From Nectonema munidae (lineage: Eukaryota; Nematomorpha; Nectonematoida; Nectonematidae): DNA of 64,000 bases. A model generated the notes under the pieces. That model was given only the letters and a program-made list of their open reading frames with translations. It ran no database searches and was not told where the DNA came from. The stretch's first letter is position 1; every line of letters begins with the position of its first letter. The position numbers and the translations under genes were made by a program. This document shows, one piece after another, positions 43,508 through 54,800 of the stretch. The stretch is taken from positions 62,001 to 126,000 of the forward strand of contig JAUIRK010000723.1 in assembly GCA_030549495.1 (NCBI GenBank). Reading direction: 5' to 3'.

Positions 43508-46011
43508 TTGTGGTTTTTAAATGGTAGATAGAAGAAATTGAAAACCCGATTTCTGATTCTGTCTTTGTTGGCTTTATTGTTGAGTTTTATAGGAGAATTT
43601 AATCGGACTCGATTAAACACTCGAGTTATTTTCATATTTTTATACATATTTAAAAATTTAACAGTTTTTAAAATTTTTTTCTTTAAAACGTAAAAATTAA
43701 AATTTAATATTTTATTTATCTTAGACTTTCACGCAACAATTTATTAAATTAAATGAAAATTTTGTAGCTTTTTTATATTTTTAATTTTGTCTCTTGAAAT
43801 AATTATGAAGAAAATTAATAGTTTGTAATGTTTAGCGAGCAAGGAAAAAACTAACTTCAGTGACAAACAAACCTACAATGGTTCAATCTATTGAAATAAG
43901 TGACTGTTATATTAATTCAAGGCCTTCAGTTCGATGATCAGATGATTTAAGATATTAAAATTCATTTTAAAAATCAAATTTACTGGAGGCATATTTAGAT
44001 TTTGGATCTTTCATTTAACCAAAAATGTTTTAAACATATGTGCTAAGGTTTAACAAAATTTGTTTGTATTTGAAGAGTAAATATTCAATCATATACTTTA
44101 AATATTTTTCATGCCATTCTTATATTCTGTGAAAATCTATTAACTTGAGATATATTGTTCAATATATTTTCAAGTTCGTTTGACTCAAGTTCGTGCCTTA
44201 GACCCAATGGTGGAACATGATATAATTTAAGCATATGCATTTATCTCTGTGATATATTAAAAAAAAATGCATACCAACTTTTTCAAAAAGTTAAAAGTAA
44301 ATCCCAAATTTCCTATCAAAATTCGATTAAAGTGTGTATGAGATTTGTTAAGGATGCAAATAATTTCGCATAAGACTAAATCGAATACACTGAATGACAG
44401 CATGTAAGAAGAATTCAGTACTTACTCTCTCGCACATTATGAAATATGGCAGTGCCCTATATTTTGTTGTTTGAAGTGAATCAACACAAAACAAACTCTG
44501 TTCACAATTTCCACTAGTTCTACAAAGAAGACCCTTCTTCTGGAAAGGTGCGTTTTGAACGATTTTGTTTCGTTCTATTCAGATGTAGAGATATCGTATC
44601 AAATATGAGTTGGCTTTTTCATATCATCATATAACACCTAGCCTATAGCACGTGTCTGTCCATCTGTAGGCATCTATGCGCCAGAGATGTATGTACACAG
44701 CAATTTTATAATTGGCTAACCATTGTCCAGATGAAGTGAAGCGTTGTATGTTGCTAATAGCATAATTTACATCATATAACTTTGTAAGATGAAAAAAGCA
44801 TAAAAATTTGATCTTTCTTCTTTTATGTAACCACGATCCTTTTTCCTATATCATCTTTAAGGTATGCCTCTATGAAAATTATTCACATGTTTCCATTTTA
44901 TTAATATCTCAGGACGCAAAATTCGTTAAGTCATGTAGATAAGCAAAATTTTGACTCTGAACTGCCCATAGAGTTGTATTTTAGAGTGGTATAAATTTCT
45001 TGAAATAAAACATTGTTTAGGCTTCTTAATTCCTGAGCTAACAAGAGCGGCAAGAAAGAAGGATAGACCGCCAAAGAGATTTTAAATGGAAAATGCTATG
45101 CAAATAGCATAAGCTTTAGAAGTGTAATAAAGATTTGATATAGTTTGCCTTCTTGTTTTGCCCATCAATACCATTAAGTTTTCTACATTTTTTGAACTGT
45201 TATCAGAATTTTTATCCCTCTGTGGGCATATTTGATAGGTTTCCTACTGCTGCCAATACCTGATCAAAAACATTACAACAACAAAACATCTAGGTTCAGC
45301 TAGAAACTCCTCCATAATAAAAACCATACAATTCTTATCGCATATTAAAAGTGAGGGTTTAACTGTTAATAAACTCGTCCCAATGCTTTTGTTTCAGATG
45401 TTATAGATTTTTTGCCAGGAGTTAGTCTCTCTTCCCACGCTACTATCACTTTTCTAACAACGTTACAATATAAAGTAGATTTTAAATCCTCTTAAATAAT
45501 ACTGATTTAAATGTGAAACATCTCATTGTTATTCGTGTTATTTTTCTTAATAACACAATACATTGTACTTAACTTCTTGTTTTTGAATTCGTAATAATAT
45601 AACATATAACATATATTTATAATGCTCCTATCGAGCTTATAAGTCTTATATATATATTTTTTTTAATATATCATTATTATATATTATGATTATATAAACA
45701 CTAATAAGAAGTATTTATTATAAACTTTGAATGTAAACTTTTTTTATTATTTACGAAGTTTTGGGTAACTTCATATAAGCGGTCTAAATGCCTTTTCAAG
45801 TCTCACAGTTTTTTCTGTAATGTATATGCTACATTATGAGGTTATTACTTTTGATAAAATATGTAGACCTATTGTTTAAAATTTTATTTTACTCATTTTA
45901 TGATTTAGTATCCTTTTTTTATATCGGTATGATGTAAAATTACATTATTTACTTACTACGCTTCAAAAGTGACGTTGGAACATCCATTGTACATATTAAA
46001 CTCGTTTTTTT
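43508..46011. other. Intergenic, no supported gene
   Basis: AT-rich sequence. A LINE-like phrase (FLPGVSLSSHATITF) can be translated near 45,410-45,460 but is isolated. Confidence 0.35.
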
Positions 46012-46053
46012 TAAAATTTCTTGTAAATTAATGAATAAACTTTCTTCTTCTTA
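46012..46053 (+). mobile_element. Possible LINE 3' tail with (TTC)n
   Basis: 'gtaaattaatgaataaac' followed by (TTC)n resembles the 3' ends of CR1-type LINEs, which terminate in short microsatellites after a 'tgaataaa' sequence. No ORF is attached. Confidence 0.25.
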
Positions 46054-48050
46054 AATGATTTTGAACCTCATTTCGCAAATTAGGAGTCGTCTCTCCTTAT
46101 TTAATTAAAAAAGAGTTAACGCCAGTTTAGCACGTTTTTTAAAAAATGATGCCATTTTACAAATAGTCTACAAAGTCAAAGCGAATCATTGTAGAAAGCA
46201 TTAGTAGTTGCTTGATATTATTCAATCCAATGGTAAAATCATTTAGACTTATTTTTTGAATATCTCTCTTTCTTATATAGAAACAATGGGAAATGAGATT
46301 ATTTTCATTTTTTCGGAACTTTTACTATAAAAGAATGTAAAAATATGCAATGTATTTATTCTTGTAGAGAAAAAGTTAATAGATTTATTATCACCACAAG
46401 TAAATGTTTTCTTAGGTTTGAGAGTCAACTAACTTTTTCCTTTGAATTGCCAAGTATAGCATATTGTATATCCAACGATTGAAATTTTTTTCTTAAATTG
46501 AATCTGTACTTCATTTTGAAGGCTAATTATTTGGAAAATTTTCAATTATACTTAAACCCTTTACTTTTAATGTGTAAAGTGAATTTTTTTTTAAACTTTT
46601 TATGTTTTTTATATAAATTTGTATATATAATAACTTCATTGGAAAATTTTTTACAAAAAGTAAGTTACATAACACTAATTTAAAAAAAAAACCATAAATA
46701 ACACGTCTTTTTCTATTAGTTTTAGTGTAAGGTAATATTTTTACCTTAAATAAGTTGAGATGTCATCGACCTCAAAATGTAAAAAAATTAAATATCATCA
46801 AAAATATAATTTTTAAATGAAAACGATTCATGTATTATTTACTTATTTGGTATAAAGAAAGAAAAATTTATTTTGCAAATATTTGAATCAAGAAAAGAAA
46901 AAAAAGAATTTGTAAACTATTACAACATATACAATGCAGTTGAGATAAGGGAATATACAAAAAAGATTCAATTTGCAAGAATCCTTTTTAATCAAAAAAC
47001 AGTCTTTTTGGGAGCAAATGATTGAAAACATAAAAAGAGACCGAGATATTATTTTTGATTAAAAGAAATTTTCAAAAAAAAACTTTTTTTTCTATAACGT
47101 AGTTAAATTTCAAATTAAGGTCTTCGACAAAATATTCTGAAGAATTTTTTGACTCAATTTTTTTTTTAATTTCTGTATTTATAGTTCCATTGTTATTGGG
47201 AGCTTGAAAAAGTTCTAGAATCTAGAGGCATTAATATATTATGAAAAATCTTTACAATAATATATATTTAAATTTAAGGTAGGAAGATTTATTTATAGAT
47301 ATCTAATAATAATCTTCCAAATTTAAATTGTTTTTTGCAATTTATGCAAATCTAATCATCTGAATATTAAGAGTTATAAAGAGGGCAAACCAAAATTAAC
47401 CAAAATACTTGAAAAAAGCGACTTTTAATTCAAAAAATTAAGTTAAAAATTGACTTTTATAAATAAAATATTTTTTAAGAACTTTTTTCTTTGCAAGCAA
47501 ATTTAATGTAAAAATAAATTATTTGAAATGAAAAATTAAGTTTGAGTTTAAAAACTTAAAATAGGAAGAACATTTATTAAGATATATAATAAAATATAAA
47601 ATTCAGAGCGAGGAAAATGTGGACAAAAATTTCAAAAAAAAAGAATTTTATATGACGAAATATTCAATCAATTTTTAAAATTAACCTGCCAATTTATTTT
47701 GCAATCAATTTAAAGTTTTGAAACCCGGATATAACATCCGTTCTCTTTAGCAATTTCATAAAAACTGCTTCATACACCATTTCAGATTTGTTTTATATCT
47801 CAATTTTTTTATTTATTAGGTTTTGTATAGTGGATTGAACGACGAAGTATCTTAAGTTATTATGTGTAAAGCTGATTTGTCTAATAGATATATTGATTTA
47901 ATATCGATTAGTCTAAAATTCATAAAAAATAAGGTATAAATGATCTATTTTGGCTCAAAATTTTAAACTAAGAGTTAGTCCTCATGAAATTTTAAAATGT
48001 CAATATTGTCTTTGTCGTTAAAGGTCAAAATTCTTTCTTCAAGTTATTTG
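46054..48050. other. Intergenic, very AT-rich, no supported gene
   Basis: Long A/T runs and no domain or repeat that I can identify. Confidence 0.4.
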
Positions 48051-48089
48051 TACTTTCTTCTTAGTTTAATGTTAGAAAATGAAACAGAT

Positions 48090-48275
48090 TTGTACAACAG
48101 ACCAATTTGTGCAAAGACATTTTGTCCCAAATTTTAGAGAAAAAAAAAGCGAACACTAACTCTAACATTAAACCAAGTTTAGACCAATTAGCCTTAGACC
48201 AATCGTCGTCGGATGAATCTTACCTTTGGATAAATTCGTTTTAGACCAATTGGTATTAGATCAATCGTTGAGGTC
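48090..48275. repeat. Short element with recurring 'tagaccaat'
   Basis: Variants of 't(t)agaccaat' occur four times (near 48,179, 48,196, 48,240 and, as tagatcaat, 48,256), with 'agaccaatttgtgcaaagac' at 48,098. This spacing suggests a small decayed transposon or tandem duplication. No coding potential. Confidence 0.35.
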
Positions 48276-48739
48276 AGTTATTTATAAATAAGTAAGAAAA
48301 ATAGTATAAACGCTGAGATTTAAAAAGAAATATAGTTTTTCACTTTGTAATAATAAATTGTGTATATATACGTACTTTGTGAATTCGTCGGTAGATTGCT
48401 AATTCCTGAAAGCATAGGTTCTTGATCTAATCTATCTATATTTATATTGAGAATATACAGAAATACAGCTCCATATCACATATCAAAAATGAATTCAAAT
48501 CAATATGTTTCACCAAGTATAAATCCATGAAGTGTACACAACGTTCTTGTTTTTCCTGTTAACCTTGACTTCACTTTTTCTACATCAATCAGCACTACTT
48601 CCCTAAATAACTCATACACTGTTATTTTGTTTTTCCCTTTGGCTTCAAGGTTGTATATACAACGGTCTATGGCTATCTTACAACCCTCAAATAATAAATT
48701 TTATTTTTTCAATTTTTTTTTCACGCTGCGTTGTTTTAA

Positions 48740-48825
48740 ATGTGTTTTCTTTTCCTCTATATGTTTTCAATTGTAGCTTTAGAAATTTGCTCATTATTTG
48801 TGAATAAACTACTACTACTACTAAT
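48740..48825 (+). mobile_element. Possible LINE 3' tail with (ACT)n
   Basis: 'ttgtgaataaactactactactacta' at 48,798-48,823 has the same 'gtgaataaac + microsatellite' form as the tail at 46,030. A short upstream T-rich 3' flank is all that remains. Confidence 0.3.
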
Positions 48826-49860
48826 CAACCTCCTTTCGATTCTCAAACCTGACACCCCTACCATCTGTCCTTTTATGAAAAATATTCTTCACACTCACAA
48901 AATAAATAAATTAGGATTAGTTTTTCTTTAATGAACTTGATGTTGTTCTCATCTGGTATATAAATATTCTTTTATTTTGCATTCATCTATTCTAGAAAAC
49001 GATCCTGTTAGATTTTTAATTTTGAAATTATATTTAAATCTGACCCATCACCTTTTGGCTCTTAAAAATACGCTAGAATTTTGTAACATTAAGGCAGCTT
49101 CTTTGTCCTTGAATCCTTCTTGCCCAGAAAAGCATTGTTGGCGTCGAAATCCCAGAATATTGTTCATTATTATTTATAGTGGAGAGCGTGCTTGCCTATA
49201 TTTTTTTAATCGAATTTAAGTTTTTCACATCGATGGTGCCCATGGATCTAAGAGTCGGTGTTTGTGACGAATCCTTAACCTGATAGCAAAATATGTCGCT
49301 TCTCTGACCATCTTTTACTCTTTCTTAGACGAGAGCCGTTTTTAGGATAAAATTGACTAGATTGCTTCTTAAGTCTTTCTCAACCATAAACATAGAAAGG
49401 TTGCAGGAAAAAGAGGCATGACTTTCTTCTTCATATGACTGATGTTAACAATTGTGCGCAAGATGTCAAATGAAATACTGTTAATCACAATGTCTTGGCT
49501 CGTGAGAACTCTCTCATCATCTAGATCCAGTGAGCAAAAATAGGAGAGTCCACACCTATATGAGGATACATATATATATATATTATGTATCATAAATATA
49601 CATATATGGAGCTCCACACCATATATGAGGAACTATACCTCAGGATCACCACTCTCATGCCATTTTCAGACGCATCGACGCTTGTACCATGAATGGGATG
49701 GATGTCTTTTTTCGATCTCTGAGCCAAAAGACGTGCAAATCGTTAGAGTTGGATAAAAGCATTTGTGAGGTACTAATACAAGGATTCATAAAGCTGGGTT
49801 CGAGTTAGCGAGAAAACGATAGAAAAAATGATATTACCTCGAATAAATAAATTGATATGA
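48826..49860. other. Intergenic, no supported gene
   Basis: Open stretches at 48,977-49,219 (+) and 49,369-49,617 (-) have no recognisable domain. A (AT)n stretch lies at 49,568-49,585. I see nothing else. Confidence 0.35.
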
Positions 49861-50039
49861 AAATTATTTCACATAATTTTCCTCTAATTGTTTTTTTCAA
49901 ATGTTAAATATTTCATAAATTGTTTTTTTAATTTTCTTTGTTATTAATATATTTTTTAAATTATTATTATTTTTTTGAGGAGCTAATTTTTCTCTTTATA
50001 AATAAAGTTGCGGAAAAATTGACCTAAAAAAATTGGAAA

Positions 50040-51134
50040 AAATGGACTTTTACTCAGAGAAAAAATTGTCTTTATTGACTTTTTAAAGTTTCATTGAATT
50101 GTACAACTATGAACACTTTAGAGAAAGTATTGAAAATTATTTCAAAGAATCCATGACTTTGTAATACAACAGATAATAATTAATTACATTTTCTGATATA
50201 AAATTCGATCATTTTCTAGCTGTTTTTTCAGTTTAGAAAAAGATCTTTCTACTTTTAAAGTTAAAACGTGAGAATTTGGTAATTTGGGATAAGTACTTCG
50301 AGAGATTTGAGAGTTTTCCATATTCATGATTTTATTGATTTTATTTTATTTGAATCTATTTTCAAGATAACTTTTAACGCCACATTCGTCTTAAATGAAA
50401 TAATGCTGAAACAAGTAAAGCATCTTCGACTGAAAAAGTCTCTATGTTGACTTTTTCCGACTAAATCAATGAATCGGGAATATTCTCTGATTATTGTTAG
50501 CAAATTTTGACACAGATTTTCTTTTTTTTTAACAATTTCTTGATATTTGGCAATAAAATTCCATCATCTTCATCATTAATTTCTTCACTGCTGGAAGATT
50601 TTAATGAAAATATTTTGCTGCTTGCAACCAATTTCTCAATTTCGTTACAATTGGAACTGCAGTGTTGTCCGTAGGTTTAAAAAAGGAATGTCTTTTTCTA
50701 TTACTAATTTTGAATGATTTAATGCCGGTAATCTACAATTTTGCAGGATAACTTAACTTTTAATGTTAACTTGTGTAAAAGATGTGAAAAACATGAAATG
50801 ATAAAAAAGTTTGGGAATAAAATTCCATAACTTCTGCCAAGGATATATCGTATGTAACCGCGTTTATTAATAAAAAAAATTTGTCTTACAAAAAACTTCT
50901 CCATATTTAACCTCAGTGAGGCAAACTTTACAGTAAAACCTTTTATTAGATGAAAAAAGCCCAATTATTGTGGAAGTGTTGATATAAAGAAGAAATCTTG
51001 CATATTGAATCAAAAAGTTCTACTTAAAAATATGAAATTAGTTCAATTTTTAGACTAAACAAGTAAAGATCTATTTCAAAGAGTTTTTGCTAAACGGAAA
51101 TAAAAGTTGACTTTATTGACTTTTACTCGCCCTG
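50040..51134 (-). mobile_element. hAT transposon remnant with TTF-like finger and dimerisation tail
   Basis: The - strand begins at 51,134 with CAGGGCGAGTAAAAGTCAAT, a hAT-like terminus. Near 50,900-50,960 a Cys-rich segment translates RFYCKVCLTEVKYGEVFCKT, like the TTF zinc finger at the N-terminus of ZMYM/DUF4371 hAT proteins. The C-terminal block KVERSFSKLKKQLENDRILY lies at 50,180-50,240. The middle of the transposase is missing or unrecognisable, so the copy is internally deleted. A related 'gactttattgact' motif lies at its left side (about 50,075). Confidence 0.5.
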
Positions 51135-51774
51135 TATAACTAACTTATTGTACGCTAATGAGAAATTACAAATATAATATTAAGTTAAATAAGTCCATAC
51201 TATGGAGATTTGAAAAATATTTTAATTGTAACGAACAAGCTCCTTTATTTCTTTAGTTTTTTTAGACTTAACTTTCTTTAAATTGTTTTTTCAAATCTTA
51301 AATATTGTTTTTTCAATTTCCTTTGTTATAAGTATATTTTTTAAATAGTTTATTTTTTTGAGTTGAAATTTTGTGTTCATAAACTATAAAATTATTGATT
51401 ATTGTTGTACGCATATGAGAAATTTAAAATATAATATTAACTTAAATAAGTCCATTATATGAAAAATTAAAAAAAAAAATTATTGAATTAATCAAGTTAT
51501 TTTATATCATCAGTTTTTCAGATTATAGAAAATATATTAACTAATTTGTATTTCCTAACTTGACTTTACAAACAATTTTTTTCTTTCCTTTTTGTTTTAT
51601 TAAATTTAAATATAACATTTATTAAGATTTTGCACCACCAATCGTGAAAGAAAGTCAAAATGACTTCATGTGTCATGTCAAGCGTAATAAATTATTTTAA
51701 GTAAGCAATATAACCTTATTCTCTTTTGTCTAACTCGAAAGAATCAAGTGGAATGCTTATCCAAGAAAAATGAG

Positions 51775-51882
51775 ATGCGCATAGCAAACAAAGACTTATT
51801 TCCACAATCAAATACATTTTTCAAAGAAAAAATTATGTTGCTTGAAGAAGAAAAAATATGGTTTGTGGATATGAATGGCAAG
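51775..51882 (+). CDS. Myosin exon 1 (putative start)
   Basis: 36 codons from ATG 51,775 to AAG, followed by donor GTATCA. Class VII myosins have 60-76 residues before the 'DL.E' segment; this start gives 64, which fits. The frame is also open upstream to 51,691, with an AG at 51,740 that could be an acceptor, so an additional 5' exon is possible. The usual 'GD.VW' opening of the SH3-like region is not seen. Confidence 0.65.
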
Positions 51883-54800
51883 GTATCATTTAGTTTACAA
51901 ATAGATACAAGGTTGATATATCCTTACAATAAATTTTCTTTTTATAGGAAATTTGTTTAAACCGAGAAGATGCTCTAACAGCTTACAGTGCGCAGTGTGG
52001 CTTCGATGATATGATCAGTATGCATGACTTGAGTGAAGACAGTATCTTTTTAAATATTTCATTTCCTGACATGAATTCTTATCAGATTCTGTTATTTGAT
52101 TGGCTAGTTATCAGAGTTGAAAAAAAAACAAGTTTTATTAGCCAAAATCTTTTGGAACTACATCTTATATTAATTTCCAAACTAATATTTGAATAAGATG
52201 TGTATATTGTATATTTTTTTATTTATTAATAACAGCCTTAAACAAAATATTAAACGCATATAACAAAAAACGTAAAAAAATTGGATGTATTTAAAAAAAT
52301 AAATAATTGAAATATACCACATTAAAAAAAAGCCTTCAACAAACTCAAAACACAATAAAATTTTATTAGATTTCAAAAACTGTTGAATTTCCATCAGTTT
52401 TGTTGTATTTTGTGTTGAAAGTCGATTTCTCAAGCTGCTCCAAATATGCAGAAAATATTGAGAAAGATCTTTCAAGATCTGCAAATCAGCAAGGAACCGA
52501 TAAAAGAACTGATAGAAGTTTTTACTTCTGTTTTTAAGATACCCAATAAAAAGGAGATAGGTTTAATTCGCCTCGGTAAAATTTCCACCCTGTTATTGAT
52601 GTGTTCTTTCAAACACTACACACTGAGAATAAAAATTTTTATAATGGCAAATTAATTTTGACATTTTTCGTTGAAAAAAATTATAATTTCAATATGCGAT
52701 CATAACTCCATTATGTGCGAATTTTGATATCACCAAACAAATCTATCAAAATAGCAAGTTTTTATTTGATTATTTTTATTTTGATATTATAAAAAAAAGA
52801 TTTGTTATCTTAACGATACAGAAAACGGATTTTAACACAATTTTTTTAAAAATTTATTCATCACATTAAGGCTTTAGTTTTAAAAATAATATCCACAACA
52901 ATTCAATTTTTTTATTGATTACAACAAATTGAAATGTAAATTTGAATTTAGATGAGAAAATTGATGGCTCAGAAATTAATCTGGTGATTTTACTTTGATA
53001 TTTTCTCAGTGTAGTTTGATATAGGAAAGATAATTGTTGAATAGACGTTTTGCACAAAACCATCTAAAATTTTGTGAAAAGTATTGATTCTTTTCAAAAA
53101 TCTTTCTTTTTAATTTTTTAATATTATTTTCATCCATACATATATCTAGTAATTTTGTTATAATTATTTAGCAATTTTATATTATTTCATTAAAGAAAAA
53201 AATTATATAGATATACAATGGGCTTGTTTTATTAAAAAATTTGAGAGGGGTGGGGGAAGTAAATTTTTATGATTTGTTTTAAATTACATTTGTCCTACTA
53301 TTCACATTTTTATTAAGTTTTTAGGCATAAAATTCGTTTTATGATAAAAGAGGATTTTATTACTAGACACAACATTTTCATTTTAACAAAGAATTTAAGC
53401 AGAAAATTTGAAGGTATATAAAATTAAAGAAAGAGATATCTGTTTAAAAAAAGTCACCCCTGTACGTCCGCTGAAATGAGGTTCCTGTACATATAAAGCA
53501 TATGCATAATAATTTATTTATAAGAAACTAAATGAAAAAGGCTTCAATTGCGAGGATTAAATGCAAGCTGATAAATATTGACAAATTAATATTAAAAATA
53601 TCAAACAGTCACCCATATAGAAATTATGTTGGTAAATTCAAAGGTATAAAAGCAATTAACTTCTTTACTAATTAGAAAATACATTTTCTTAAATATTTCT
53701 AATTAAGGAAAAAGTTTCTGAATTACCAAGATATGAATTCCGACTTCGTGAATTGAAAAAAAATATTTCTCAATCTATTAAAGTTATCAGTCTGTTTCGT
53801 TCAAAATATATATAGTAAAAATTCAAGGATTGCTTCCAAAAGTTTTAAACATATAACATAACATATCATAAGTGAATTAAGCAATGTAAACAGGCTTAAT
53901 TACAAAAAAATACGAATCAATCAAATAATGAGATATCTTTTATCTTTCCAAAAATCATCAAGCTTTCTTTCAAAGATATTTATATTCAAGGAATCGACAA
54001 CTACATTTGGCGAACGATTTCAATGAGTATATGCTTTTGGAGTTAAATAGTGTCATCTATAATTACTTTGATAGGAATCAGGTTTAAATTTCAGGGAATG
54101 TGATCTGGAAATTCTCTTTCAGTTACCAGGCAAAATCATCTCGTCAATGTTCATGTTTCCTTTCACAAAACATGGAAGATGTATTTTGATTAGATTCACT
54201 TAAATAAAATTTTCATTAAATATAAGGTTATTTGCTTTATTTCATTAAATTTGAAGAACCTAAAAATTTTAATACCTTGATTAAAATAATGAAAAAACTT
54301 TATTTTTTTTCTAAAATATTTTAGATAAACAAAATCTTTTAATATTCTTAGTACTAATTTGAATTTGTTTATTATCAATTTTAATCAGCTTAGTATCAAT
54401 TTGAACTTGAGAAGGTATAGAAATCGATTATATCAATTTGCGATTGATAGTAAAGTTTGCTAATGTAGTTAGTTTATGTATCATGCCTATCATAAAACCA
54501 CATAATGACTTAGAAATGTTTACTGATATAATTTGTCTGTGTAAAGGTTTTAGATATCTTTGTCCAGTTGTTTCCAGCATTTCTATCCCACGTACTGCTT
54601 ACCAACACCGTAGCCAGACTTTAAGTACATATAGGGGCTGGTTTAATTGGGCCTTCACTATATAAGAAAATGCATACCTTATATATTTCAAAGTAGTTCC
54701 AGTGGACGAATCAATCCGACAGGATAGGAGGTCAAAGCAAGAATGAAATATCACATTTTTTATTTGAAAATAGTTGAAGTGAAGGAGACTAATAAATAAG

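Noticed and set aside
49780-49820. tRNA/SINE B-box-like ggttcgagtt
   Set aside because: Isolated match with no A box or SINE body.
50719-50964. 81-codon - strand ORF as a host protein
   Set aside because: A neighbouring frame of the same region gives a TTF-like finger of a hAT remnant, which explains the region better.
54438-54665. 75-codon + strand ORF in myosin intron 2
   Set aside because: No similarity to myosin or any domain I recognise, and not needed to complete the motor sequence.
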